Of a DNA stretch of 64,000 nt, positions 33,704-47,947 are shown one piece after another. Within the stretch, counting starts at the first letter, position 1; each line of letters opens with the position of its first letter. This stretch comes from Prosopis cineraria. Lineage: Eukaryota > Streptophyta > Magnoliopsida > Fabales > Fabaceae. Location of the stretch: the NCBI RefSeq assembly GCF_029017545.1, contig NW_026555341.1:38192001-38256000 (forward strand). Direction: 5' to 3'. The notes beneath the pieces are model-generated. The model was not told where the DNA came from, ran no database searches, and saw nothing but the letters and a program-made list of their open reading frames with translations. A program made the translations under genes and the position numbers.

Positions 33704-34138
33704 CTCTATCACAATAGTTTAAACTATTTGGTTAAATACTTCTTAAGTTATATATTTATGATCCATTTTTTAATTCTTAAATGCGGGACTCTTTTTATGT
33801 TCTAATATTTTCTCTATCACTTTTTTCTTCTTTTTTTTTCTTGCCTGAACTTGTATTTTTTTTAGTTTTAGAAGCTTCGGGTGTATTTAGTTTCTTCTCA
33901 TTCTCTTCCTCTCTCTTTTTTAATCTCTTCTTTTTTTATCTTTTATTCCTTTCTTTTTCTTTTTTATTTTTAATTGAATGACTCATGATATCATATTAAA
34001 TTTTTTATATGAAGAATGCTTAAAGATAATGTAATATTAAAATATAAAAAAAGTCTCACATCTAAAAATTAAAAATAAATTATAAATATATAAATTTAGG
34101 AAGTATTTAATCAAATAGTTTAAACTATTTTAATAGAG
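33704..34138. mobile_element. Foldback MITE with a polypyrimidine loop
   Basis: The left arm (33704-33811) and right arm (34030-34138) are reverse complements along about 108 bp, sharing ATAGTTTAAACTATTTG, TTAAATACTTC and TATATATTTAT. The loop includes about 150 bases that are nearly pure T and C on the + strand (33812-33972). No coding capacity. Confidence 0.75.
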
Positions 34139-35289
34139 TTTTTTTTTTTCAAGCACACTTAATATAAAAAATTTAACAACTGAAACTTCAATATCAATGG
34201 GACATACCTGTATGGTTTCAAAATGACAACAGATAGTGGATATATCATGAATGTAAGGTTGTATTGTATTTACTTATGATATTATCTGGAGATATTTTTA
34301 GAGTTCAAACATTGAACCCCTTTTCTCTCTCATTTCTAACGGTAATGACCAAAAAGAGTTGTTGCATCCATCCTTTCTCAGTGCACTAGTCCCACAATCA
34401 ACACATAATAATTGACTATTCATCTTTCAGCTTACAATTCTGTGCCATTTGGCTTACGCAATCTTTTTTTTTTAAAAAAATATTATAAAAAAATTCACAC
34501 GTTATTTTTCTTACTTTTAACTTTCAAATCAAAACAAAACTCTTGCTTAAGTCTTGTATTCCACAAGGCAATTTTTCTAAACAATGTTAAATAGGCTTTC
34601 TTAAATTTCGAATCCATATGCAAATAACTCTCTATTGACCTTCAAAACTTGATAACAAGGAAGAATTTTCTTAAGCTCTCAAAGAAACCACTACTATCAA
34701 GTATTCTATTATTTTATTGAACCTTATATAGTTATTAATATATAAATTTATATATTCAATTAAATTTTAATGTGTTAATAATATTAATAATAAGAGTTTG
34801 TTATTTAGAATTATAATAGATGATACAGTACCTGTCGGGAAAGAGGGGTATATAAGCACTGCAATATAATAAACGCTTAAAAGAGAATTAAGAAGAGGAG
34901 ATTTTTTTTTTTTGGATATTTCAAAAGAAATAATGTGCAATGTATTATCAATAAACTTGACATTTATGCAAGACCATGGAATTGTTATATATGTATATAT
35001 ATAATGGGTGTGTGCAGAAAATGAGATTCCTGGAGAAGAAGGCCTAGGGCTTCGAGACCACTCGTTACACTGAAAGAGATATGCGGTGGGTTCCCTTCAT
35101 ATCAAATCGGAGCGTGACTGTGTCTGTGAGTGTAAATATAATATAATATATATATATATATATATATGTACAGCAGGCCACCGCCATGGCTACGATCTGA
35201 AGCCGCCAGAAGTTTCTAGGTGCATGTGGATAGGATAGGACCCACTGCTTCAGATTCTCTCTTTAAAGTTTACGTATATACATATATGC
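34139..35289. other. Intergenic, no gene recognised
   Basis: AT-rich sequence with T-tracts and a TA microsatellite near 35140-35167. Nothing else supported. Confidence 0.5.
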
Positions 35290-35640
35290 CTAATTAAATT
35301 TGACAAAAATATATTTTTAATTTTTTAACTTTATATAAAATTTTAATATAACTTTTTAAATTTATAAAATATCTTTTTAATTTTTTAATTTTTATATCAT
35401 TATTTTTAAATAATTATTTTTTATATTAATTATTATTATTTTAAAAAAATTAAATTTAATATGTCAATATTTAAAAATATTTTATTAATATTTAAAAATG
35501 TAATGTAAAAATTTATTGAAATAAAATTAATAGTATTAATATTAAGTGACTAAAAATATACTTTATAAAATTAAGAGGTTAAAATAAAACGTTATATAAA
35601 ATTAAAAAATTAAATGTATATTTTGGTTATAAAATTTACT
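35290..35640. mobile_element. AT-rich foldback MITE (~350 bp)
   Basis: The left part (AAAAATATATTTTTAATTTTTTAACTTTATATAAAATTTT region) is the reverse complement of the right part (AACGTTATATAAAATTAAAAAATTAAATGTATATTTTGG region). Low sequence complexity weakens the call, but the order of blocks is preserved. It belongs to the same broad AT-rich repeat type as 40745-40895. Confidence 0.5.
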
Positions 35641-36640
35641 CTATTAATTTCTTCTCTTTCTATATTATTCACTTTTATTCTATATTTATCATTTTTCTTC
35701 TTCTTCTTCTTCTAGTTTTTTTTTTTGTTGGACTACTTCAAAACATTTCCTACACAACCATTTTTTTAATACAAATATATGAGCAAGCATCCCAAAAGAA
35801 AAAAAAAAATCCAACACCCGTTAACTTTAAGAATTCAAATAACAAAACTATCTTTCGTTCACTTGATGTGTGATCCAATTTGTACACTGGTAATTGCATG
35901 AGGATATAGTCTCTGTTCTCATTAGATCCCGTCTAGCAAATAATTAGACCTAATTAACAAGTGATATAATATTATTCGCGTGGCAAGTAATTTGATTGAC
36001 ATAACAAATAACTTTATAAGTAATACAAAAAAATTGACAAGTAAAATTATTAAATAAACAAGTTTTGTGTAGTCACTGGACATAACTGTTAACACAAGGA
36101 GATATATTGATGTTTTTTTTTAAATGAAATTCTCTCTTAAAAAAAAGCTAGCTTTCACTATGAAAGTAACCGTACACGTCAGTTTTTGGTGACACAGCCA
36201 CCTCAACTAATGGAAAGAGATGCATTTTAGGTGTTGACTTTACTGAGAAAATTAAACATATGTTGTCAAATCTGAGTCTCTTAATTTTCAACTTTTAAAT
36301 TGCTAGTGCTGAGAACGTACGTACGTACCTCAAGCCTCTTTACGTAGCCTCTCAATCATGTTCCTGCTCGCTGGCCAGCTTATGATAAATATGATCTTCG
36401 TAGTATATTTGTCTGCGACAACTTAAGTCTATGTTTGTAATTAAACCTATACAAGTCATGGCTGCTAATTGCTAGCTGAAGCGTAACATTTTTCACATCA
36501 TATCCTTCACAAGAACATTTGTTTTTGTATTACATAGCAATCCCAAGCCACTTGTTTCAACCGTATATATCTCTCCATATAAGATTATCGATCAATATAT
36601 CTGATTTTATTTAATTTCACTGCCCTTGTATAAATTAATT
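35641..36640. other. Intergenic, no gene recognised
   Basis: No protein-like frames. A GTAC tetranucleotide run (CGTACGTACGTACC) occurs near 36317. Confidence 0.5.
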
Positions 36641-36684
36641 CTTGATGCTTTATTTTTTTTTTCTTGGCCACAATCCTTGATGCT
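36641..36684. repeat. T-tract mini-insertion with GGCCA, flanked by 9-bp direct repeats
   Basis: CTTGATGCT is at 36641-36649 and 36676-36684. Between them is a T-rich run ending CTTGGCCACAATC. The T-run plus GGCCA core is the same as at 14385-14402. Confidence 0.6.
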
Positions 36685-37132
36685 AAATGACATGGTAAGG
36701 TATCGTGGAATTTTGGATATCGATAAGGTAAAACTCGCTTGAGACCAGAAATTGATTTTTTTTTTGCTTGAATAGTACTATTCCCTTAAATTAAGAAAAA
36801 ATTTATTAAATTTTTAAAATTTATTAAATTTTTAAAATTTATTTACCCAATCCAAAAATTTAATAAATTTTTAATTTTATCTATATATATTATTAATGTA
36901 TTTTCTCTTACCAACATATATATAATGGGAGTAAAAAGAAAAATTTATGATAAAAAGTCAATGACATGATTTATAAATAGAACAAACTAATTTCTTTTCT
37001 CTCTATTTTATAAATAAGATTAAAAGAAGTAAACTTTTGTTCCCATTTTTTTAGGTAAAAAATAAAAACCTCAAGATTGTTTCATGTAAATTTCTTACCC
37101 GCCGATATGTGCATCATCGAGGAATGTGTTTG

Positions 37133-38618
<1,486 letters not shown>

Positions 38619-38967
38619 GGATTAATGAGTATCATAAATCTTAAACTATTACGTGAATAACATCATCGATTTTGAATTCTTGAAATATGAAAAAAATTTC
38701 CTTAACTTTTAAATTTCAAGCGCTTTAAACCTTACTGTTAAGTTGAAAAAAATGATTGTTATTTTTATAATATGTGGAGCCAGTCACATGTTGGTATAAA
38801 ACTCATCTTAACCTTTAAAAATAATGGACGTTTTCTCCAATTTAACGAAAGAGTATTTTAAGCCCTATGAAATTTAGAAATTGAAGAAAACTTTTACACA
38901 TTTTAAAAATTTGGAGTCTAAAATATTATTCACGTAATAGTTTAGAATACATAATAGTTATTAACCC
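38619..38967. mobile_element. Foldback MITE (~349 bp)
   Basis: GGATTAATGAGTATC..TAAACTATTACGTGAATAA at the left end pairs with TTATTCACGTAATAGTTTA..GTTATTAACCC at the right end. Pairing continues inward through the TTAACTTTTAAATTTC and CCTTACTGTTAA blocks to a centre near 38790. No coding capacity. Flanking duplication uncertain. Confidence 0.7.
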
Positions 38968-39006
38968 AACAATAAAAATGTTACCAGTTGCTGTGCTTTT
39001 TTGAAT

Positions 39007-39055
39007 TGTGAAGCCTATCTTCTTTTTTTGGGGGGGGGGGGGATGTGAAGCCTAT
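39007..39055. repeat. T7-G13 insertion flanked by 12-bp direct repeats
   Basis: TGTGAAGCCTAT is at 39007-39018 and 39044-39055. Between are CTTC, seven T, thirteen G and A. The G run is the longest homopolymer G in the window. Confidence 0.7.
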
Positions 39056-40744
39056 TATCATAACTTCACACCTGTAAGGAGACTGATCAAATTCAACTCA
39101 ACTGATTTTAAAAAAAATAGTGTAAGATATAAATAAAACATGCATGCATATTAAAATGTAAAATTATTTTATATCAATTCAATATTTTCATGACTATCTC
39201 GTCAAAATTTTAAAATAAAATATCATATGGTAATTTCTTCGAAATTGAACAAATCACATGCGTGAAAAATATAAATATATTACATAACAACACCATGATG
39301 TAATGTAATTAACCTTTTTGGTAATGAACGGCAACCACTTTTGTAGCCTATAAATTGCTAATATTTAATCTGTAAAACAAACAAATACTATACAAACTCC
39401 CAATACGTCAACGTATCATATTTGAGACACACACATACATATGGTTCATTTGTTTTTATTATGTTCATTATGAAAAATTTTCTAATGCTCCTATTATTAC
39501 AAAACTTAGATATAAACAATAACAGTACTCTATATGATGTCTATCTACTTCTGGTTTACTTATAAATTCTATGGTTTCTAATCTAATTAATTCACCAATT
39601 AAGTGTTGTAATCTAGTTTTATTAATTTGTAAGTTTTCAAATTACATTCTGATGTTTGATAAAACAATAATTTTGTTACCTTTCCTTCACATACTAGTGG
39701 CTAATGGCTTTGACAAGAGTACTGCTAAATTCATAGAATATTTTTAAAATCATTTTTGAACAATTTTTTGGATATAAAACTGACCAGTATATTATCACGT
39801 ATTTTGGAGCAGTTAATTAACTCTCACTCTTTCACGTATGCCTTTATTTTTCTTCTTTTTGTTTTATGTTGTTTTGGTAATATATAAAATCGGGAGCAAG
39901 ACACCGGAAGATCCAAAGCCATTTCAACTAGCATTAATTTTATTATATATGTATTGAAAATCTTATCGTAAAAATATTATATATGCGACTGAACTCTTCC
40001 AAGATCTATTTCAATAGAAAATGAATGGAATCTTGGGTGCCGACTAAGAGGATAAATGTTAATTATTCTTAAAGCGTTACAATATATGTTCATAATTTTT
40101 TGTAAGATGTGTTTAAATCAAATAAAACGAAATCCGTCTGGACATAAAGCAAGAGAAATTATCAGTTATTATTAGAGTGCTAAAAAAACCAGTTCAACAA
40201 AATCAGACTGATCTCCTAATAAAAATAACGCCAAATTATATTATTATTTATTTTTCTATTTTATTACTTACTGTCCTAGAAGTGATAAGTGAGTTCCATA
40301 CATTCACGAAAGTTTAAAATGTAGTAATTCATGTGAATAGGACACTTTTATGCAAATTTTATATGATTATTTCATATTAAAGAAAATGCCACAAGCTAGG
40401 AATTGTCAATTTATACAAGGAATATTTTGTTGTGGTTTGACTATCCAATGGAAAAGAGTACAAAACATACAGGCACTTCAAGTATGCTAAGTGGCATTTT
40501 ATGCATTGTTAGCCAATAGCCACCATGAGGTGTTGTTGAAAGTCCGCACTAAATCACATTCTGTGTGACTCAATTAATTACTCTTGATGAGGTGGGCAAC
40601 TGAGAGAATAAAATGTGGACTTCCCTTCTCTTTCTCTCTTACTTCACTCACTCATATTACCAATTCACAAGACTTACTTGGAATATTCCACACTTGGGAG
40701 TCGCCTCACACCTATTTTATTATAACGTGAAATACTACGTACTG

Positions 40745-40895
40745 CATCTTTGATTTTTTTTACAACTTGACACGATTTTATTTTAGTCTCTTAATTATAT
40801 AAAGCGTCTTTAGTTTTGTAATTCTGATATTGTTAGTTTCATTAATAAAAATTGTTGACATTAACTTTTAAATGTTGACACAACATTATGTCTAA
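40745..40895 (+). repeat. Dispersed AT-rich repeat, copy 1
   Basis: TAGTCTCTTAATTATATAAAG..TTTGTAATTCTGATATTGTTAG and the following TTGACATTAACTTTTAAATGTTGAC match the reverse complement of 48640-48840 in block order. This suggests one MITE-like family at two sites. Confidence 0.5.
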
Positions 40896-41378
40896 TTTTT
40901 TCAAATGTTGACAATGATTGGTACAAAAAATCACCATTTAGGACTAAACTGATGCTAGCTAGTACTTTATAAAATTAAGGATACTAGTAGTTATATATAC
41001 ATATGTATAATGTGCACTTTTGTCTATATATTTATATATGTTGATAAGTGACGCCTGAGTGTTACCAATTATTATTTACATAACAATGTAATAGTTATAA
41101 TTTGATAACTGGTTTTTGAAAACTCTATTGGATAGGATCTCCTGACTCTAAATGGAGCCAGGTCAGACCACATGATTATGAAGCTCTCATTTATTACTGC
41201 AATTTTCTCCCTACTCAAACTCTGAGACTTTGGTTTAATTAAAAAGATGAGGATCGGAATCAAACTGCTTGAATCAAAGCCGGGGATATAGATTATAATT
41301 GTTTTTTGACTTGTAGAAATATCAATAATGAATTCATGTTGATCTCCATGCATGGAAACTATATATATATATATATAT

Positions 41379-41405
41379 GATGATGATGATGATGATGATG
41401 ATGAT
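41379..41405. repeat. (GAT)n microsatellite
   Basis: About nine GAT units directly after an (AT)n run. Confidence 0.9.
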
Positions 41406-42206
41406 GTGAGAATAGAAAGAAAAAGATATACTTAAAAAGAGAAAAGATTAATTTGTGGGAGAGATTAAGGAAAGTAGATGAATTTGGATTTGTTAAGTAA
41501 TTAACCTAAATCCACTCACGGTACTTAATGATTATCAAGATATACATCTCCCACCAAAAATCTACACAATCAAAACACTCCTAACTTACATTACTCCGTT
41601 TAAAAATTCAATACTTTTTTTAGTATTATATAATAGAATCTCTGACAATCATTTGATTAAATCACAAAAGTATTAAATTAAATGGTCGTGTATTGTGTTA
41701 TGTGATGAGACATTTATTGAGTGTGTAGACTTAATTAAGCCACTAACCGAAGCCAAATCCGAAGGCGAGAGGGATGGATGAGGATGGGAGAATGACGAAA
41801 GGAGAGGTTGTGTTGTTGTTGGGAATAGGATACGAAATAAGAGAGAGATAAGGCCTTTGCCTATGTGTGGCCCCAAACCCATCATCTTCTGCTTTGCTCA
41901 CAGTACGTAGCTAGCCTGTTCAACAGCGACATTATTAATCTTTCTTCTCTTCTTTACTTGCCTCCCTTAATTCACTCTCAATTAATTATTCCTTCCTCAC
42001 ATATATCATCCATATGCATGTATGCGAGCAGTATGGGTGGCCAAGCATGTTCTGTATTATTTATGTGCATGACATCAAATGATTGAGGAATAAGAAACCA
42101 GAGGGCTAAATTTTATGCACAACAAAACAATAGCCAGAGAGAAAAACAGGATAGGTAGGTCTACAATATACTTACATGCTTATTTACTTACAGGCAGCCA
42201 TTGTTT

Positions 42207-42210
<4 letters not shown>

Positions 42211-42246
<36 letters not shown>
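42211..42246 (+). repeat. (CT)n run in the IDD 5' region
   Basis: Eighteen CT units about 335-370 bp before the ATG. CT/GA runs near plant transcription starts can be bound by GAGA-binding (BPC) factors; any role here is inference. Confidence 0.85.
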
Positions 42247-42247
<1 letters not shown>

Positions 42248-42579
42248 ATTCCTTTCCGGATTCTAGCTGTCTCCTAATTCGATTCTTTATATTCCCTGGT
42301 GTTTTCTGGGTTTTATAATCTGAGAAGGGAAAAAAAAAAAAATCTTTTTCTTCTACGAGATCAGACAAAGAGATCTGGGAGAGAAGAACCAAAAAGAAAA
42401 AAGAAAAAGAAAAACCAACATACATAAACATACTTCAGGTTGTCTAGCTTCTTCCTCCTCCTTCGTTTTCTTCTGCAACTTTTTAATTTCTCCTTTCCTT
42501 TCTCTCACAAGATTATTTTTTTTCCTTCTCTTTTTTAATTCAATTTTTCTTACAGATTCGCTTGACTTTTCCCAAGAAC

Positions 42580-45500
42580 ATGTCTGCTGCTTCCTCGTCT
42601 TCACCGTTCTTCGGAATCAGAGAAGAAAACCCAATTCAGATGACACAACAGCATCATCAATCCTCCACAGCTGCTTCCTCGACTGCTCCAAACACAGTAG
42701 TTCCTCAAAAGAAACGAAGGAATCAACCTGGAACACCAAGCAAGTACCTCTACATATATATACATGTTCTTAATTATATATACCAATTCTTATCATCACA
42801 TAAAATAAGACTCTCTTGTTTGATTCATCCCGAGCTTTTTCTCTCAGAAGCTTATAGGGCCTGCTTTCATGGTTGAAGTAATTAAAAGTTCGACCCATCT
42901 GCAGCCATAATTTTCTTTTTCAACAGTTTTGAGTTCCTTTTTCTGGTTTCAATATCTTTTCAAGTGGTTGAGTTCTTCTTCAGCTCTCGAGCACATGGAT
43001 ACAGTACAGAAATCTCTAACTTTTTGTGGTTTGTCATTTTCCCCGAAAACGCACAGATCCAGATGCGGAGGTGATAGCTCTATCTCCAAAGACTTTAATG
43101 GCGACAAACAGATTCATATGTGAGGTATGCAACAAAGGGTTTCAGAGAGAGCAGAACCTACAGCTTCACAGAAGAGGACACAACCTTCCCTGGAAGCTGA
43201 AGCAGAAGACAAACAAAGAGCCAAAGAGAAAGGTTTATCTGTGTCCCGAGCCTACATGCGTCCACCATGACCCTTCAAGAGCTCTCGGTGACCTCACTGG
43301 GATTAAGAAACACTACTCTCGCAAACACGGCGAGAAGAAGTGGAAGTGCGAGAAGTGTTCCAAGAAATACGCTGTTCAATCTGATTGGAAGGCACATTCT
43401 AAGACTTGTGGCACCAGAGAATACAGATGCGACTGTGGCACTCTCTTCTCCAGGTAATTAACACTCGATTGTCTCATTAATTAATCTATCACTTTTAGCT
43501 GTCATATCTGCATTAATTGCTGGTTGTGATATATATATATATAAATATAGCTGATAATTCGTTTCTGCAAATTTGAGGAATAGTTTCTCGGGGATTCTAA
43601 GACTTGCATATATATTTAGGTACTTCTTACAATTGGTGCTGCTAATTAATTAACAAAATGATGAGTAATGTGGCTATAAACCGTCGCATGAGAGCCGGCC
43701 CTTTCGAAAGTTGCATTGATCAGTTCCTTTAAGTTTATGATTGAAAAGCAGCATTTTAATTTACAGTCATATTACTCATTTTAATTTACTATGTATGTCA
43801 TTTTATATTAATTATTTGTTATTAATTAAGCTTAATGTGAGGATAATAATAATGGCCGAAAGTAAAGAAAGTGATCAACTAGCTTACAATGACTCGGACT
43901 AAACAGTAGCATGGATTCCTCGGGAAAACTGACTTACTATGAGTTAATTTTAGCCGTCCAAATCAATGAAGACATTCTAAATTTATTATTTTGTTATAAA
44001 ACTAAAAAAAAAAGATTATTTTGAGGAAATCTAATCAACTGAGCAGTCAAATACTCATCAAATGATGGTCGGGTGGGTGTGTTGGGAGATGATGAGGGTG
44101 AGGAGGAATATGGCAGAAGACTGGTCGCACGTGAGTGCTTCACTGTAAAACTAGGGTTTCAAAAAATGAAAATGCGTTTGGTTTGAGAGAAAAAAACAAG
44201 GAAAAGTTAAAACCTCTGGTCCTTGGGAACATCGCCCTTAACCCTTATTCCCCATTCACGTGTAGTTATAAGCAACAATGCAAAGGGACAGACACACTGA
44301 TGATACCAGGTTTTGTTCTCTTATGAGTTGGCTATTTGTATTTAGTTTCAATTGTATTCAGGTACCTTCTCGCCATGGGACCTAGATGCATCAACATTAA
44401 TAGAATATATTAAACGTAAATTCATTTTCCACATTTCCATGTGAATGATATTAATTCTCCGATCTATATATAGTCTTTGTATTTCCTCACTTGTTTTCCG
44501 AGAATTTGGCGATTCTCCCGCTGGTACGATTGTGCTGAAACAATGCTCATCATGGAAATTTAATTAGTGGACAAGACATGTGAGATAGTTTTCATTTATT
44601 GAGGTTGGTCCCATGCCCAGGCATATCAGTATTGACTTTCATCCAATATGCAAATAATTTTCTCTTTTCACTCGTTCAAAAAGATGCTTCAAAGTGGAAT
44701 TTCTAGTTGGAATTATTGGCTTTACATCACATTTTGGCATAATCCTCTGGGCCCTCCTCTCGCTCGTAGTCTAATCTTCTTTATTGCAATTATGGCTTAG
44801 CTCTGAAAATAATTAATTACATTACATAATTACATATACATTTCTGTTTATATATGTCGTATAATATTTGCTTCGATCTTTCCTCTGCGACTAATATCTG
44901 AAATTAATTCTTGACCAAAATATTTACTACTTGTTAAGCCTACAAATCATGCATGTAAATGTATATGTATGTTGTATATCTTTCACTTTAGAATTAGAAT
45001 GCACATCTTATATTTAAAAATAACGTATAAGTACATGTGTACAATTAATTTCATACATGTGTATGTGCATATATACGCATGAATTATTTTATATTTTAAA
45101 TAATGAATGAATAATTATGTATGTGTACATTCTTGCATACTTAAAAGTCGTCAGTATATGTGTGTGAGATATTTTGAAACATTATTAATTGACATGGCAT
45201 ATATGGTAACCGTTAATTTCCATAACGTTTTGATGCAGACGTGACAGTTTCATCACTCACAGAGCCTTCTGTGATGCCCTAGCACAGGAGAGTGCAAGGA
45301 ACCCGACAACCTTAAACCCTATGAGCGCTCATAATCTTTATGGCACAAACTACCAGCAAGTTGCGGGTTCCACGATGTCGCACCATCTTCATCATCAAAA
45401 TCTTCACGCTCCTGCAACAAACCCTAATACCAGTATCTTGCGTCTAGGCAATGCCAATGCAGCCAAGTTCGAGCCCAGCTTAATCTCTCCCTCTTCAAAC

Positions 45501-46331
45501 CCATCAATGCCAAATAATTCCTCGGCTTTTTTCATGACAGATCCCATTCCTAACCAAGGATTTCATCAAGAACATCATCATCATCATCATCCATCTCAGC
45601 AGCAAGCAGCATTTTCGTCTTCAAGCAAGGCTTCGTCTATACATGGTCTCATGCAGCTTCCTGATCTTCAAGGAAACCCTAGTAACAACAACAGTTCGTC
45701 CAATCCTTTTAATCTAGGTTTCTTCCCTAATAACAGTATGATCTCTGATCAGTTCAGTAACCCTATTGGCGATCATCACCATGTTGGGTCTGGTTTAGCT
45801 TCGTCAGTGCTCTTCGGCAACTCGATCGACGACGTTTCTCCAGCGGCGGCGCATATGTCTGCAACTGCATTGCTTCAGAAAGCTGCTCAAATGGGTTCCA
45901 CCACAACCACGTCGAATAACGGCTCTTCCTCGTTACTCAGAGGAATGGGTTGTTCTTCAACCAATAATAACAGTGGTGCTAAGTCGGATAATCTCGCCAC
46001 TTTTGGAAGTGACGTTACAGAAAACGACCATCATCAGCATCTTCGAGGGCTGATGAACTCTCTTGCTAATGGGAACCATTCCATATTTGGAAATGTGCAA
46101 GCAGTAGGGAATGATCATCAGGCTAATAGTCTGCAACAGAATCTGGGTGTTAGCTTTGGAGGTTCTGATAAGTTAACGTTGGACTTTCTGGGGGTCGGAG
46201 GAATGGTGAGAAACATGAACGGTGGATTTTCCCAGAGATCAGAATCTCAACAACATGGAAGCATCAACATGAGTTCGCCTTTGGAACCTGAACAGGCAAG
46301 CCAAACTTTCAGAAGCACGACGCTGCAATGA
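42580..46331 (+). CDS. IDD: INDETERMINATE DOMAIN (IDD) family C2H2 zinc-finger transcription factor, 3 exons
   Basis: Nuclear DNA-binding regulator. Exons: 42580-42739, 43057-43453, 45239-46331 (TGA), predicting 549 aa. Keeping frame across intron 1 needs a GC donor (GCAAGT at 42740), giving GTP-N-PDAEVIALSPKTLMATNRF; intron 2 is GT-AG. KKRR at 44-47 is a nuclear signal. The ID domain has four fingers: C75/C78/H91/H95 (CEVCNKGFQREQNLQLHRRGH), C116/C121/H139/H144, C151/C154/H167/C171 and C178/C180/H193/C197; the last two are C2HC. The C-terminus is rich in N, S, H and Q, and holds two family motifs, MSATALLQKAAQMGS (392-406) and LTLDFLGVGG (498-507). The start with SSSSPFFGIREE suggests the IDD4/IDD5 branch, but the member number is not resolved. 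Family members act with SCR/SHR and DELLA proteins in development and hormone responses. No damage seen. Confidence 0.95.
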
Positions 46332-47590
46332 GAAAATTAGGAATTCAGAAATTAAATTACTGTCAAACATGTGGACTAGTTTCATCAGATGAAGCCAAAC
46401 TTGGCTAAACCTTGGTTTTTTCTTTTCTGGAGTAAAATATGCAATTCGGTCCTTGAAAAATATATTTCCTCTTGCACGTGCGTGTATAATTGATTTATTA
46501 GTTAGTTCCTCAAAATTAATAGGTATAGGAAAAATATATACGACTTGGTCCAGTTTATAGACTAAATTAAAATGTAGCGAGTTACATGGTTCAATTTGAG
46601 AAGCCAACTCATGCAAAGGAATTAATCAGTCCAAAAACTAGTTCATTATTAGGAGGAATGTACCATCTTTGTAGGAACCAAATTGTGTATTTACTTTTAA
46701 TATTAGGGTTTCATCATTTCTCGAAGTTTCAATCCTTGAATGTCTTTACCTTTCATTTACTTTCTCTCTTGATATAACATTCCCAATCTCTCATAACCCA
46801 GACTACTTACTTATATTACACCTAAGCTTTAGAAAAGAGAGATACATACCCATATTTTATGTATAAATGACTATATGTAATTGGGTCAAATTTGAGCAAA
46901 AATACTCAACAATTAGAGACCCCATACTTAAACGACTATATAACCCCGTCCAATAAGCAAAATCAATACTTGTTCAGAACTCTTTTTTCCCGTATGTTAC
47001 TTTAAATTGTTGAATACACATACATATATCCCTATTTTAAAATTGCAAGAATCACACGCACACACACATAAACAAATTACTGTTACATTGAAGTGAGGAG
47101 GTGTAGGATATGGACCAAATCAAAGACAATGAAAAGCATGTGGCAAAGTCAAATGTGTCTTGTTATTTTCACCCAAGGAGGCGAAATTGCTACTCTCTTT
47201 CCAAGAATCTTCACATGTTGACAACATTCCAAAGGAAAAGACAAACCCTGATTTTGTTCTACTTTCTTTCATTATTTTTATACTCTCGTACGTAACTATT
47301 CACTGTATATATTGACTTCCAAATAAAGCGACTTGGCATATATAATTTATGAAATTTATATATCTTGCTTAGCTTGTTGCCTATACCTAATCCCTTAGAT
47401 TTTAATTCATACAAATAATTTTATAACTAATCACTCTATCACTAGTACAACAACTTTATAAAATATGGACACTTTCAGGTACTGTGTTGACATGTTTTCA
47501 TATTTTAATGTTAACAAATTAATTTTTAAAGCTTTGGATTTAAATAAAATAATTCTTATCATGTACATTTTTTGCTTACGAGTTTTACAT
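46332..47590. other. 3' region of the IDD gene and intergenic spacer
   Basis: The immediate downstream sequence is probably the 3' untranslated region. The rest shows no supported gene. Confidence 0.5.
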
Positions 47591-47716
47591 TATTATGGCT
47601 AAACCCAGCTCAACTGCTCCGCCTCACTTTATCATATTTTTTGGCTTAAATCAATATATTATTGTTAGAACGCTAGAGCTTTTCTATACAAATCTCCAAT
47701 CTGAATAACCTATTAG

Positions 47717-47947
47717 GCTCTGATATCATAAAAGAAGTTAGAAAAGAAATAAATAAGATTAGAAAAAATGTCATATTTTATTGATATGAAGAGCTTACAA
47801 TATATATAGATGAACCAAATAATAACTAATAAATATCTTAACAATATCTATAATGATTACAAAATATTTTTTAAATCTAAATAGAATAAATCTTAATAGA
47901 TAACAAATCTAAACAAAATAAATCTTCATAAATAATATGTCCTAACA
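47717..47947 (-). mobile_element. LTR-plus-primer-site remnant of a copia-like element
   Basis: On the minus strand, TGTTAGGACATATT (47947 leftward) begins an AT-rich LTR-like stretch with a polyadenylation-like TTCATATCAATAAAATATG segment, followed by TGATATCAGAGC (47728-47717), an 11/12 match to the Met-tRNA primer site. About 100 bp of possible leader follows. No second LTR or coding region was found. Direct repeats containing CTAAACCCAGCT lie outside it (47599-47610, 47959-47970). Confidence 0.5.

Larger units (their letters stand above)
39056..42210. other. Spacer upstream of the IDD gene, with dispersed repeats
   Basis: Holds a dispersed-repeat copy at 40745-40895, a (GAT)n run at 41379-41405 and AT microsatellites. 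The last few hundred bases are the putative IDD promoter. No other gene recognised. Confidence 0.5.

Noticed and set aside
33781..33981. Phe/Ser/Leu-rich frame, considered as a membrane peptide
   Set aside because: It is translation of the polypyrimidine loop of a foldback MITE.
42180..42604. Minus-strand open frames overlapping the IDD leader
   Set aside because: Low-complexity Lys/Glu-rich readings caused by CT and T-rich leader sequence opposite a real gene.
46239..46616. 125-codon minus-strand frame at the end of the IDD gene
   Set aside because: It overlaps the IDD C-terminus and 3' region with no family features; a shadow frame.
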